Position numbers and translations under genes: made by a program
Source of the DNA: Bacillus sp. J33
GTDB taxonomy: Bacteria > Bacillota > Bacilli > Bacillales > Cytobacillaceae
Length of the DNA: 38,883 nt
Assembly (NCBI RefSeq): GCF_000518885.1
Contig: NZ_JAEL01000052.1
Span: 1-38,883 of the forward strand
Direction of reading: 5' to 3'
In this document: positions 1 to 8,293 of the stretch, piece after piece
How positions within the stretch are numbered: the stretch's first letter is position 1
Layout: the number at the start of each line of letters is the position of its first letter
The notes under the pieces: generated by a model
The model's database searches: none
What the model was told of the DNA's origin: nothing
What the model saw: the letters and a program-made list of their open reading frames with translations, nothing else

Positions 1-229
1 TCAAGTCTGTATTTTCTTTTTGAAGGTCCTTGTAGGGCTTTATTTCAGGGGACGTATTGCCACTCCCCACGAAACCCTTTTGACTCTTTTTCTTGTATGC
101 ATCAACCCAGTTCCTAATGGTTCCGACTGGAATATCTAGGTCTCTCGCTAATTGAGTTGCTTTTTTACCATCTTCTACGACCATTTGTGCAATCTGTATT
201 TTGTATTCGAGATCAAAATGCTTCCCCAT
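1..229 (-). CDS. IS3-family transposase OrfA, 5' part only (cut by window edge)
   Basis: The frame opens with ATG at 229 and stays open to base 1, giving about 76 residues beginning MGKHFDLEYKIQIAQMV. Residues 8-45 form a helix-turn-helix of the kind found in IS3/IS150 OrfA proteins: an alpha-helical start, the ATQLARDLDIPVGTIRNW recognition segment, then a lysine-rich linker (AYKKKSQ). In this family OrfA binds the element ends and is fused to the DDE catalytic OrfB by programmed frameshifting; OrfB would lie outside the window. An AAAGGA ribosome-binding site precedes the ATG. TTGACA-like (276-281) and TATAAT (263-268) hexamers lie upstream but only 7 bp apart, so the active promoter may need a junction with the other end, as in other IS3 elements. 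The HTH assignment is firm; the IS subgroup is not. Confidence 0.85.
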   Translation of the reverse strand, partial: MGKHFDLEYKIQIAQMVVEDGKKATQLARDLDIPVGTIRNWVDAYKKKSQKGFVGSGNTSPEIKPYKDLQKENTDL

Positions 230-300
230 TTAGACACGTCCTTTAATTGTTCTTTGTTAATCATTATAACGAAAGTGTCAATTTACCGTGTCCGTTTTTT
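1..300 (-). mobile_element. Left part of an IS3-family insertion sequence
   Basis: The transposase OrfA start lies about 70 bp from the probable tip of the element, which should fall near 290-310, where the sequence passes from an ACGGACACGGTAAATTGACA-type stretch (minus strand) into the TGACCGATA array. The exact end and the target duplication cannot be fixed without the other terminus. Confidence 0.6.
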
Positions 301-316
301 AGTCTAGCATCAAAAG

Positions 317-407
317 TGACCGATAAAGATCCAAATCTGACCGATATATTGAAAAAGTGACCGATAAAATGAAAATCTGACCGATAAACATGGGAAAGTC
401 ACCGATA
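317..407. repeat. Five 9-bp direct repeats (TGACCGATA) at 20-21 bp spacing
   Basis: TGACCGATA occurs at 317, 338, 358 and 378, and the one-base variant TCACCGATA at 399. The start-to-start distances are 21, 20, 20 and 21 bp, so all copies sit on one face of the helix, two turns apart. The spacers are A/T rich. Such phased arrays are typical of transposase-binding sites at the ends of IS21-like or Tn7-like elements, and of multi-site operators. No transposase gene of such an element is in view, so this is probably an orphan end left next to the IS3 copy. Confidence 0.7.
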
Positions 408-429
408 CAACTTAAAGGAGCACCTAATC

Positions 430-468
430 ATGCCCCGGATTACTTATAAAGGGCTTCTTCCCCCATAA
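430..468 (+). other. Ribosome-binding site plus 12-codon reading frame (possible truncated gene start)
   Basis: Just right of the TGACCGATA array there is AAAGGAG (414-420) followed by ATG and the peptide MPRITYKGLLPP, then TAA. In IS21-type elements the first transposase gene starts directly after the repeated end, so this could be the surviving start of such a gene. It is too short to assign and may be chance. Confidence 0.25.
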
Positions 469-475
469 AAAACGT

Positions 476-506
476 AAAAAGCCCAGCAGATCCATACCTG
501 CCAGGC
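476..506 (-). terminator. Rho-independent terminator of the aldehyde dehydrogenase-DUF3100 operon
   Basis: On the minus strand a 9-bp stem (GCCTGGCAG with CTGCTGGGC, two G-U pairs) closes an 8-nt loop and is followed by TTTTT. It lies 10 bases after the last stop codon of the operon. Confidence 0.85.
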
Positions 507-515
507 CGCAATTAA

Positions 516-968
516 CTAAATAATTCCCTGCATCCGCAAAATAATCTCGGCTATCACCGCAGAGCCAATGAAGGTTCCGAAGAACACAAAGATTGCGACA
601 ATGATGCTTCTCCAGCCCAGCTTGGAAAAGTCTGCCCAGTTCTTTCCGATCGATATGCCTGCATAAGCAAGAATGGGAGTTGCCAGAGCCAAAATATTAA
701 TCTCGCTTGTCCATCTGACGACATATTCTGAACCCGGAAACCACGGAATGGAGATAAGGATACCAATAATGCCGATATATCCGACGCCAGGTATATTTCC
801 AGGAACAATTTTTTCAAGCACCAGCCCCAAAACACTGATCAAGATCAATACGAGCATGCCCGGAATGGCCGCAGATGGCACCACATCATATCCTACCCAG
901 TTGCCGACAATGGCTGATAGGCCGAATACGGCTAAAATCAGAAACCACTCGATGACATTTTTAAACAT
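516..968 (-). CDS. Small integral membrane protein, partner of the DUF3100-type protein
   Basis: This 150-residue protein is almost entirely hydrophobic. I see four or five likely membrane helices, near residues 5-25, 33-50, 60-78, 92-108 and 122-145, with a short polar loop (GKNWADFSKLGWR) before the last. Its start codon overlaps the end of the upstream DUF3100-type gene by 8 bases, so the two are translationally coupled and probably made in equal amounts. That suggests a two-subunit membrane complex, most simply a transporter for the substrate of the two dehydrogenases encoded upstream. I do not recognise a named family. It is the last gene before the terminator. Confidence 0.8.
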   Translation of the reverse strand: MFKNVIEWFLILAVFGLSAIVGNWVGYDVVPSAAIPGMLVLILISVLGLVLEKIVPGNIPGVGYIGIIGILISIPWFPGSEYVVRWTSEINILALATPILAYAGISIGKNWADFSKLGWRSIIVAIFVFFGTFIGSAVIAEIILRMQGII

Positions 969-1791
969 TCATGTCGCCCCCTTTGCCGGCACCTGCTGCC
1001 TTTTTCTCTTTGCGCCTTATCATTATGGAATATAGCTTTTCCGTTAATGGCAGGCCGATAAAGATACTTACATACAGGCCGGTTGAGAGAGAAATCAAGT
1101 TACTTGCCCCTGCAAAGGCAACAATCTGGCTTTCCAGTTCAGGAAACGCCCCGATGAGCGATCCGCTTGCAGCAGCCATCATACTTCCGCTTCCAACCCC
1201 TGAAGCCATTGCAAAAGAAAGAGGATGAATAGGAGTTATAGTCGCTAAAAATCCGGAAATCAACCCAAGGAAAACCGCCCCAAACACGGTACCGAATATA
1301 TAAATCGCCATAACGCCTCTTCCCTCAGGCGAATCAAAACCGAACTTATTCATAATTAACCCGACATTCGGCTCCCGGGCTACTGAATGAGTCATTCCAA
1401 TGCTTTCTCTTTTGAATCCTAAAAGAATGGCAATTGGAAGTGCAAAGAAAATCGTTCCAAGGTTCCCAAGCTCCTGAAGCAATAAAGCAGGACCTGCTGC
1501 AATCAGCGCCTCGATCTGCGGCCCGATGGTCACGCCAATTTTGGCAATTAAGAGGGTAACACCCAGGATGATGAGAGGCTCAGCATTTTTTGCCTGCTTT
1601 TCTTTAACAAGCGGAGTAAAATATAAACCCAGCCCCAAGAAAAAGGCATAAAGCATTGGCAGCAATAATATGACTCCGCTGCCCACTTTAAAGCTGAACT
1701 GGCCGATCGCTTCAGTAACTCCTACCAGAATAAATGCAATAGCATGCAAGCGCCAATCTTTTAAAATTTCTGTCTTTTCATTCTTCATCAT
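961..1791 (-). CDS. DUF3100-type multi-spanning membrane protein
   Basis: This protein has 276 residues with eight or nine hydrophobic segments and a basic cytoplasmic tail (RRKEKKAAGAGKG). The segments KIGVTIGPQIE, SVAREPNVGLI, FDSPEGRGVMAIY and MASGVGSGSMMAAASGS match what I recall of DUF3100 membrane proteins, which have no established biochemical role. It sits 21 bp after the beta-hydroxyacid dehydrogenase gene and overlaps the following small membrane gene, so uptake or export of the pathway substrate is the simplest role. ATG codons at 1791 and 1788 are both possible; the second has better spacing from the G-rich ribosome-binding site. Confidence 0.75.
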   Translation of the reverse strand: MMKNEKTEILKDWRLHAIAFILVGVTEAIGQFSFKVGSGVILLLPMLYAFFLGLGLYFTPLVKEKQAKNAEPLIILGVTLLIAKIGVTIGPQIEALIAAGPALLLQELGNLGTIFFALPIAILLGFKRESIGMTHSVAREPNVGLIMNKFGFDSPEGRGVMAIYIFGTVFGAVFLGLISGFLATITPIHPLSFAMASGVGSGSMMAAASGSLIGAFPELESQIVAFAGASNLISLSTGLYVSIFIGLPLTEKLYSIMIRRKEKKAAGAGKGGDMNV

Positions 1792-1812
1792 TTCCCCCCC
1801 AAGATTAAAAGA

Positions 1813-2676
1813 TTACGAGATAGATCCGCAAACAGCAGAAGAATCAAGCTTGCCCTTCCCTTGCTCCATCGCCTTTCCATAGATATCGCACACCAGCTGC
1901 CCCAATGGAGAATCTTCGCTATAGTATTCTGCTGTCTCCTTGTATAAGTGAATATCCTTATTCATATGCTCAAGGCTAAACAGTACATGTTCATAAGAAT
2001 GGTTAAGTATGTTCTCTCCGAACACGGACAGCACACGATTATGTGCAGACCCGCTTTGAATGACTTCCGCAAGCTGAGACCGGCTGATGCCTGCTTTTTC
2101 CCCCACTGCAAAGGCCTCCCCAAGGCCTGCAGTAATTAAAGCTACCAGCATATTGTGGCAAAGCTTCGCCACCTGCCCTGATCCTGAAGGGCCCAGCAGA
2201 AAAATATCCTTTCCAACGCTCTCCAGGACAGGGCGAATGTCTGGCAAATATTTATCGTCTCCCCCAACCATTATGGTTAACGTACCGGCATCAGCACCCT
2301 TAGGGCCTCCGCTTAACGGACAGTCATAAAAATGGATGCCTTTCTCCTTTGCAGCCTGATACAATTCCTGGGCTGTTTTTGGGTCAATGGTGCTCATATC
2401 CAGAACAAAACTGTGAGGCTTTAAAGCAGAAAAGACTTCGCTTCTTCCAATCATAACATCCTTCACAATATTTGGTCCAGGCAATGAGGAAATAATTAAT
2501 TCTGATTCCTCTCCAACTTCATAAGGAGAGGCTAGGGCAAAGGCTCCCAACTCCTTGCAGTATTCCATGGCATCTGCACTGGGATCATATACAAACACCA
2601 TATAGCCATTCTTGATTAAATTCTTTACAATCCCCTTTCCCATAGCCCCGCAGCCTATTACACCTATGTTTTTCAT
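1813..2676 (-). CDS. Beta-hydroxyacid dehydrogenase family (3-hydroxyisobutyrate / tartronate semialdehyde reductase type)
   Basis: This 287-residue cytosolic enzyme has the usual length of the family. The N-terminal Rossmann motif GCGAMG is at residues 8-13, and DMST near 93 is part of the cofactor region. The substrate loop SGGPKGA is at 122-128, and the catalytic lysine K171 lies in GQVAKLCHN with N175 one turn later. The family interconverts beta-hydroxyacids and semialdehydes with NAD(P). Its gene follows the aldehyde dehydrogenase gene by 11 bp, which suggests that a semialdehyde is the shared intermediate, reduced here and oxidised by its neighbour. The start is supported by AAGGAG seven bases before the ATG. 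The specific substrate is not readable; 3-hydroxyisobutyrate, glycerate and succinate-semialdehyde-type compounds are all possible. Confidence 0.88.
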   Translation of the reverse strand: MKNIGVIGCGAMGKGIVKNLIKNGYMVFVYDPSADAMEYCKELGAFALASPYEVGEESELIISSLPGPNIVKDVMIGRSEVFSALKPHSFVLDMSTIDPKTAQELYQAAKEKGIHFYDCPLSGGPKGADAGTLTIMVGGDDKYLPDIRPVLESVGKDIFLLGPSGSGQVAKLCHNMLVALITAGLGEAFAVGEKAGISRSQLAEVIQSGSAHNRVLSVFGENILNHSYEHVLFSLEHMNKDIHLYKETAEYYSEDSPLGQLVCDIYGKAMEQGKGKLDSSAVCGSIS

Positions 2677-2687
2677 CCTCTCGCTCC

Positions 2688-4184
2688 TTAAGGTTTAATA
2701 TAGACCGTTTTCGTATCCAGCCAAAAATCCAGTGCCGTGCTTCCCTGTTCACGCGGTCCGATGCTGGATGTCTTTTTGCCGCCAAAAGGAAGCTGGTTTT
2801 CATAATGATTGGAAGGGATATTCACATGCGTGACACCTGTTTCAATTTTCCGGACAAAATCAAATGCTTTTTGCAGGTCATTGGTAAAAATGGCAGATGA
2901 CAAACCAAATTCCGTATCATTCGCAATCTCAATAGCCTCTTCGTAAGTATCCACTTCCATCACCGCCACAACCGGTCCGAAAATCTCTTCTTTTGCAATC
3001 GTAAAATCCTTTGTCACTTTGCTAAAAACAGTTGGGGCGACAAAATAGCCATTCGCTTTATCCCCATCCGTCAGCTGCTTGCCTCCATATTCAAGAACCG
3101 CCCCTTCAGAGATGGCACTATTCACATAATGGAGATACGTATTTAATTGATGCTTATTGGCAACAGCTCCATTATCGTATCCTTCCCGGATACCGTTGCC
3201 GACCTTGATTTGCTTCGCTTTCTCAACTAATAATTCGATCACCTTTTTTGAAATAGACCGCGGCACAATCACACGGCTTGTGCCTGTACAGCTTTGCCCA
3301 TTATTGTAAAAACCGCTGATGACCACGCTCTGTACGGCCTCTTCCAGGCTGGCATCCTCCAAAATTATCGTCGCATTCTTTCCGCCCATTTCAGCCTGCA
3401 TTTTACCGCCATGTGCCGTAACAAGCTTTCCAAGATGGATCCCAACATCAGATGATCCAGTAAAGGAGACTGCTTTTATCTCCGGATTGGTTCCAAGTTC
3501 TTCGCCAACTATGGACCCCGGCCCCGTAATCATATTGAGCACGCCCGCCGGCATTCCTGCTTTTTCAAACAGTTCCACAACCTTTACAGCAATAAGCGAG
3601 GTATCACTTGCGGCTTTATAAATGACCGTATTCCCCGCCAGCATGGATGGAGCAATTTTATAAATGGCGATTCCAAGCGGGAAGTTAAATGGCGTTACGA
3701 CCGCAACCACGCCAAGCGGTTCCTGGATCGTACAAGCAAAGGTATCCGGGTCAATAGCAGGTACCGTTTCACCGGAGAGCCTGTTGGACTCGCCGCTGAA
3801 ATGCTTTAAAGCCTGTACGGCTGCATCCACTTCTTTCCGTGCAGCTTCAATCGTTTTGCCCACTTCCTTCGTAATGATCTCTGCCAGTGCTTCTTTTTCC
3901 TGCTGGATTAAATAAATCAGCTTAAAGAGGATGTCTCCCCGGCTGATCGGAGATGTCTTTTTCCAGTCTGGGAATGCTTTTTGAGCACTTTCGATCGCTT
4001 TCTGTACGTCAGCCTCATTCGATTTTTGAAAATATCCCAATACTTCCTTCGTATCTGCAGGGTTAACACTTGGATATGTTTCTCCTGTCACAGAAGGGAT
4101 CCATTCGCCATGAATATAATTGAAATACGTTTTTACTTCATCGCTCTCAACAGCAATGCCTTGGCTATTAACCTCTGTACTCAT
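2688..4184 (-). CDS. NAD(P)-dependent aldehyde dehydrogenase (ketoglutarate-semialdehyde dehydrogenase-like)
   Basis: The protein is 498 residues from the ATG at 4184. All catalytic residues of the ALDH superfamily are present: N167 in TPFNFP, K190 in VIYKAAS, the FTGSSDVG cofactor loop at 241-248, general base E265 in EMGGKN and nucleophile C299 in NNGQSCTG. Overall the sequence resembles the alpha-ketoglutaric semialdehyde / aromatic aldehyde group of Bacillus ALDHs. I chose ATG at 4184 over a TTG three bases upstream because GGGAGA sits six bases before it. It is first in a four-gene operon with a beta-hydroxyacid dehydrogenase and two membrane proteins, and lies 108 bp behind a PucR-type regulator gene that probably controls it. 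Confidence 0.9.
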   Translation of the reverse strand: MSTEVNSQGIAVESDEVKTYFNYIHGEWIPSVTGETYPSVNPADTKEVLGYFQKSNEADVQKAIESAQKAFPDWKKTSPISRGDILFKLIYLIQQEKEALAEIITKEVGKTIEAARKEVDAAVQALKHFSGESNRLSGETVPAIDPDTFACTIQEPLGVVAVVTPFNFPLGIAIYKIAPSMLAGNTVIYKAASDTSLIAVKVVELFEKAGMPAGVLNMITGPGSIVGEELGTNPEIKAVSFTGSSDVGIHLGKLVTAHGGKMQAEMGGKNATIILEDASLEEAVQSVVISGFYNNGQSCTGTSRVIVPRSISKKVIELLVEKAKQIKVGNGIREGYDNGAVANKHQLNTYLHYVNSAISEGAVLEYGGKQLTDGDKANGYFVAPTVFSKVTKDFTIAKEEIFGPVVAVMEVDTYEEAIEIANDTEFGLSSAIFTNDLQKAFDFVRKIETGVTHVNIPSNHYENQLPFGGKKTSSIGPREQGSTALDFWLDTKTVYIKP

Positions 4185-4223
4185 CAAATCTCTCCCTTTC
4201 TAAGTAATTGAAATTAATTATAA

Positions 4224-4253
4224 TATTTAGAAAATTTAATGTACATGTGTCAA
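4224..4253 (-). promoter_or_regulatory. Probable sigma-A promoter of the aldehyde dehydrogenase operon
   Basis: On the minus strand a perfect -35 TTGACA (4248-4253) is followed after 18 bp by TAAATA (4224-4229), about 40 bp before the start codon. Confidence 0.5.
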
Positions 4254-4272
4254 TAACCAAATAATCTTGCTG

Positions 4273-4288
4273 TTCACTGTGACAGTAA
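4273..4288. promoter_or_regulatory. Near-perfect 16-bp dyad, possible operator
   Basis: TTCACTGTGACAGTAA matches its own reverse complement at 14 of 16 positions. It lies about 20 bp upstream of the TTGACA element of the aldehyde dehydrogenase promoter, just before the stop codon of the PucR-type regulator gene. That is an activator position, so it may be the binding site of that regulator. Confidence 0.4.
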
Positions 4289-4292
4289 CCAA

Positions 4293-5894
4293 TTAAGGGT
4301 GTAAAAAGTCAAGGATTTGGAACGCTAGCACGACAGTAATCCAATCGTCTTTTTTATTAAAATTCATGTCTAATTGATTCTCAATTTTTTTCAGGCGGTA
4401 AGTAAGCGTGTTGGGATGGATGTGCATCTGGGCAGCTGTTTTTTTATGGCTTTTATTATTGGAAAGGAAGATTTGCATCGTTTGCAGATATTCAGGCTCC
4501 ATCTGCAATAGAGAGCCAATCTTATCGGATACAAATTTATTCAGCAAGCTCCGGTCCGTATTAAGCCAAAGCCTCTCGGCGCCAAGCTCGGAATAAGTAA
4601 CAAAACTTTTGTGTTTATGGTTTTTGGCAAAGGATACCGCTTCGGATGCTTCCTGGTAAGAATCAGCGATTTCCTTTAAAGGGACCTCTCTTCCCAAGCC
4701 AATGACAGCTTGTTTGCTTATACTCATAATCCTATAGATATCCTCTGCAAAATCGCGGTCATACTTCGTTCGCTCATGAGCCAGCAAAGCAACAATTTGG
4801 TCTGACTTCGTAAAAACAATGCTGGTTTCACAATATTTCATGAGTACTGTTTCCAACGACCTGATTAGCTTTTCTTTTTGTAGTATAGATGCAGGGTCCC
4901 ACAGAAATCCCGACTTGCAGTCAATCATCATGCAGGATACCCTGCTTTTCTCATTCACATGGAATTTTTCCAAAATCCTCGCATCCAAGCGGGCGCCATT
5001 GATCATATCATGAAAGGCTCCTTCTCTTAGATGCATCTCTTTTTCAAAAAGCGTATTTTGTTTGACGAACTCCAGTGACAGGGCGGTCGCAGCGTGCTCC
5101 AGGGCAGCCTTTTGGATATTGGTTAAACGTTCAGCCGGTACTTTTAAAAGGAAATACCCGAAGAGTTCATTGGAGCTTATAATGGGAAAAGCGTAAGATT
5201 GTTCATCTGCAATCTCTGCATAGATTACTGGCATTCCTAAAATTTGGCTGATCGTTTCAAGGATATAATCCGAACCTTTCCCCTCCAGTAAAATCTTTGT
5301 AAACCTCCTGTGGATATCCAAAGAATGGCTGAGCTCTTCATTTTTGTGCTTTAAGTCTTCGTATAGTTTGGAATTTATAATGGCAATCGCTGCCTGGTCC
5401 GCCACGATCTCCAGAATTTGATAGTCTTCCACTGAAAATTGGACATCTTTATCAAAATTATCTACTACAAGCACACCGATACACTCTTCTTTATACACCA
5501 ATGGGACGACGATTCCGCTTTTAACCTCCCGCCGGTAAACCCCATTGAAAAAGTGGACATAATTAGTTTCAGACATGCGGGTCATATGCTTCCTGAACTC
5601 ATCTCCAGAGGCAATGACACCCTTTCTTGTAAGAAAAACCAGCCCTGTCAAAGATTCTCCAGGCTTAAATTTCACCTGGCGCATGAAACTGGTATCCACC
5701 CCGACGCCATGTGAAAAATGCAGCAGTCCATCTTCATTTAAGGTATATAGAATCGTAGTATCCGCATTCTCTACTAAATCAAACGCTGCCTTAACAAGCC
5801 TCTTTAAAATCTCTTCCAAATCAAGAGATTGGGTCAGGCTGCGATTAATCTCCAAAAGCCTTGCTATCTCATCCTGCGTCATTCTCATGGCCAT
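4293..5894 (-). CDS. GAF-PucR (CdaR-like) transcriptional regulator
   Basis: The protein has 533 residues. Residues about 20-170 form a GAF sensor domain (SLTQSLDLEEILKRL..., ending FSVEDYQILEIVADQAAIAI). A middle segment of PucR/CdaR type follows, with MMIDCK and VIGLGREVPLKEIADSYQEA near its end. The C-terminal PucR helix-turn-helix lies at about 478-530 (KTAAQMHIHPNTLTYRLKKIE). Regulators of this class sense small metabolites and activate adjacent catabolic genes, often for purines, sugar acids or glycerate. It lies directly upstream of the aldehyde dehydrogenase operon on the same strand, so local control is likely. ATG codons at 5894 and 5888 are both possible; GGAGGG is better spaced from the second. 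Confidence 0.88.
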   Translation of the reverse strand: MAMRMTQDEIARLLEINRSLTQSLDLEEILKRLVKAAFDLVENADTTILYTLNEDGLLHFSHGVGVDTSFMRQVKFKPGESLTGLVFLTRKGVIASGDEFRKHMTRMSETNYVHFFNGVYRREVKSGIVVPLVYKEECIGVLVVDNFDKDVQFSVEDYQILEIVADQAAIAIINSKLYEDLKHKNEELSHSLDIHRRFTKILLEGKGSDYILETISQILGMPVIYAEIADEQSYAFPIISSNELFGYFLLKVPAERLTNIQKAALEHAATALSLEFVKQNTLFEKEMHLREGAFHDMINGARLDARILEKFHVNEKSRVSCMMIDCKSGFLWDPASILQKEKLIRSLETVLMKYCETSIVFTKSDQIVALLAHERTKYDRDFAEDIYRIMSISKQAVIGLGREVPLKEIADSYQEASEAVSFAKNHKHKSFVTYSELGAERLWLNTDRSLLNKFVSDKIGSLLQMEPEYLQTMQIFLSNNKSHKKTAAQMHIHPNTLTYRLKKIENQLDMNFNKKDDWITVVLAFQILDFLHP

Positions 5895-5917
5895 ATTCCC
5901 TCCAAAGTGAACTGGAA

Positions 5918-5941
5918 AATAGTAATTTACTATTAATTATA
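5918..5941 (-). promoter_or_regulatory. Promoter -10 and 17-bp dyad before the PucR regulator gene
   Basis: On the minus strand TATAAT (5936-5941) is followed directly by a perfect dyad, AATAGTAA and TTACTATT around one central base (5918-5934). The dyad covers the expected transcription start, a position suited to autorepression. The -35 (near 5959-5964) is poor. Confidence 0.45.
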
Positions 5942-6109
5942 GAGGATGCCTGCCAGCAAAAGCATCTTTTCGACAAATTTCAGGCGGTACCAGATGACCA
6001 TTTTTGGGACTTCTCTCTCATTTTAAATATTTTGAATATTATATATTTTTATACACGAAATAAAATAGTATAATTTACCAGAATGCTAGATTAAGAGGAG
6101 GCGAAGAGG

Positions 6110-8077
6110 TTGAGGCAATTGAAAAAGGGTTTTATTTTGCTGGTTACATTGTTTTTACTGACAGTTTCTTCTGCAGCGTATGCAGAAAAGCCGGGGCTGG
6201 AAGACTTTCCAGAACCGGCTGATGTACAGTCATGGGTGCTTCCTGAAAATATGACATGGGAAGATTACAAGCCTGTCCCGGGAATTGACTGGCGTACCGC
6301 AGATATTAAACCGGAAAGAGTATTAAGGGGAGCTCTTGTGATCGTGGACTTCCCTGACCGAGAGTTTATTTTAAGCCAGCCAGAGGGTTCTGAAGTAGCA
6401 GGCAACCCGATTGGCACCGGCAATATTCCCCGTGACGAAATTGGCCAGTTCTGGGTGGATTTTTTGAACAAGCCACAGCCTTTGAATAATTATCGGACCA
6501 TCAATGAATACTGGAGAGAAAATTCATATGGCAAGTGGGCAGTGGAGCTTGACTCCTTCGGAACATATCGTATGGATCATAATGAATTCCAATACGGATT
6601 TAACGAGTTTGGGCAGCATGTGAACATGCCTGAAGGATACGAAACAAAAAATCTAAGAACCGAAGCTATGGAGAAGGCTAAGGCTGATATTGAAGCCTCC
6701 GGAAAAGACTACGACTTCACCTTCATTCTCCATGCGGGCTATGATGAGTCTGGTGTCTGGCAAGAGTTTGGCGAAATGATGTTCCAGACAGCAGAAAATG
6801 TATCAAAAGAATTTGGACCTCCATTTGAAGGATTCCCTAATTCCGCCAATACACGCTATGTGCCTTGGACTTCCTGGCTTGCTGCAAAAAGCATCTGGTC
6901 AAGTGCCAGCCGCGGTGTTTCCATCCAGGGTGAAAATGATGGAATGGGCACGTTTGCTCATGAGTTTGGCCATATTATGAATCTGGGTGACAACTACAAT
7001 AATCCATATGGAAATCCAGTTTCCCGCTCCTATTCCGGACCTTGGGAATTAATGAGCCGCGGAAGCTTCAATGGTCCTGCAGGGCCGCATACCCGCTGGA
7101 TGGTCCTCCCTACTCTGGGCGGCTCGGCACCATCACACCATATGCTTCGAAACAAAATCAAACAAGGATTCATATCTGAAGACCAATACCTAAACATCAG
7201 CCGAGAAGAATTGGCTGAATCCGGACCTGTGTTCGCTGATATCCTGGCACGGGCTGTTCCGGCGGGGGATGAATTTGGCCGCACCGCGCTTCATGGCATC
7301 AACATCAGCATGGAAGACCTGACTCCGAAAAATTCCCTTGAGGACGATTGGCGAGCAGATATGCAGCGCGGGGAAAAATGGTATAACAACTATACCGTTG
7401 AGGTGGTTGACCGTGTAGGATTCGACTCTTTCACTCCGGACTCCGGCGTCCTTCTTGCAAAAACGAAAAATGCCGAATCAGCACCAAACATCTGGGTAAT
7501 CGACTCACATGCCGAAGATATTAACCAGGTTGATTTTAAACGGCCTGACGGGACAGAAGCCATGTATTCAAAAGGGGATTACAGACAGCTTTCCGATTCC
7601 CTCTTCAAAGCAGGTACAGCTGATGGCGTTGTCAGCGAATATAAGGACGAGCACAACCGCCTTCACTTTTACATTTTAAATAAAAAGCTGGATGACCAAG
7701 GTGCACTCTCCTATCGCGTCGCTGTACGACATATGGATGGCTCCGGTTCCTTTACGCGAGGAATTGCAGCAGAAAACAGCAAGGCTAAATTCGCTGCTCC
7801 GGGCAAGGTTGCAGCCTATTCCTTCAAGGTAACCAATACTGGCAATGCAGCGGATCTTATTCGCCTTAATGCAAAGACAGAAGCTGGCTGGGAGCTAATG
7901 CTCGAGCATAATGTCATTGAAGTACAAGCTGGCGAGACCGTGGAAGTTCCAGTTTACGTTAAAATTCCAAATAACAAGCCTATACCGACAGACCTAACTT
8001 TTACAAGTACATCTGAAACCGACCCAGGTAAGACTGATACTGTGACACGCAGGATCGGGCCTGGGGCAGGAAAGTAA
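6110..8077 (+). CDS. Secreted M6-like zinc metalloprotease
   Basis: This 655-residue exported protein starts with a signal peptide (about residues 1-25: KKG, a hydrophobic LLVTLFLLTVSSA core, then AYA). The zinc-binding signature HEFGHIMNLGD starts at H284, giving ligands H284 and H288, catalytic E285 and likely third ligand D294, as in M6 / immune-inhibitor-A-type peptidases. A beta-sandwich segment near the C terminus (FKVTNTGNAADLIRLNA..., about 570-640) resembles the NEW3-type domains found in extracellular enzymes. The start codon is TTG, chosen because AGGAGG lies eight bases upstream and no suitable ATG is near. It is monocistronic. The role is probably extracellular protein breakdown. 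Confidence 0.85.
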   Translation: MRQLKKGFILLVTLFLLTVSSAAYAEKPGLEDFPEPADVQSWVLPENMTWEDYKPVPGIDWRTADIKPERVLRGALVIVDFPDREFILSQPEGSEVAGNPIGTGNIPRDEIGQFWVDFLNKPQPLNNYRTINEYWRENSYGKWAVELDSFGTYRMDHNEFQYGFNEFGQHVNMPEGYETKNLRTEAMEKAKADIEASGKDYDFTFILHAGYDESGVWQEFGEMMFQTAENVSKEFGPPFEGFPNSANTRYVPWTSWLAAKSIWSSASRGVSIQGENDGMGTFAHEFGHIMNLGDNYNNPYGNPVSRSYSGPWELMSRGSFNGPAGPHTRWMVLPTLGGSAPSHHMLRNKIKQGFISEDQYLNISREELAESGPVFADILARAVPAGDEFGRTALHGINISMEDLTPKNSLEDDWRADMQRGEKWYNNYTVEVVDRVGFDSFTPDSGVLLAKTKNAESAPNIWVIDSHAEDINQVDFKRPDGTEAMYSKGDYRQLSDSLFKAGTADGVVSEYKDEHNRLHFYILNKKLDDQGALSYRVAVRHMDGSGSFTRGIAAENSKAKFAAPGKVAAYSFKVTNTGNAADLIRLNAKTEAGWELMLEHNVIEVQAGETVEVPVYVKIPNNKPIPTDLTFTSTSETDPGKTDTVTRRIGPGAGK

Positions 8078-8184
8078 ATTATTAGGCGGACACTTTTTGG
8101 CGTCTCCCTTTCTAATGAAATTAGCTTGTGTGCTTGGATACTTGTACAACTATTCTTTTAAAGGCTTTTCGGTATTAATATTTG

Positions 8185-8212
8185 AAATAGCCCGGGTTGC
8201 CCCGGGCTATTT
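8185..8212 (+). terminator. Strong palindromic hairpin after the metalloprotease gene
   Basis: A perfect 12-bp stem (AAATAGCCCGGG with CCCGGGCTATTT) closes a TTGC loop and ends in TTT. It lies 107 bases after the stop codon, so it would terminate a long 3' UTR. Confidence 0.65.
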
Positions 8213-8293
8213 TGGCAAAACGTATTTTTTCATCGGGGATTTCCTGCCTATTTTTGCTATTTTTAATGCGAGTTTTGATAAAACACTAAAAAA

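Noticed and set aside
317-407. CRISPR-like array
   Set aside because: Repeats of 9 bp with 11-12 bp spacers are far too short for CRISPR, and no cas gene is present.
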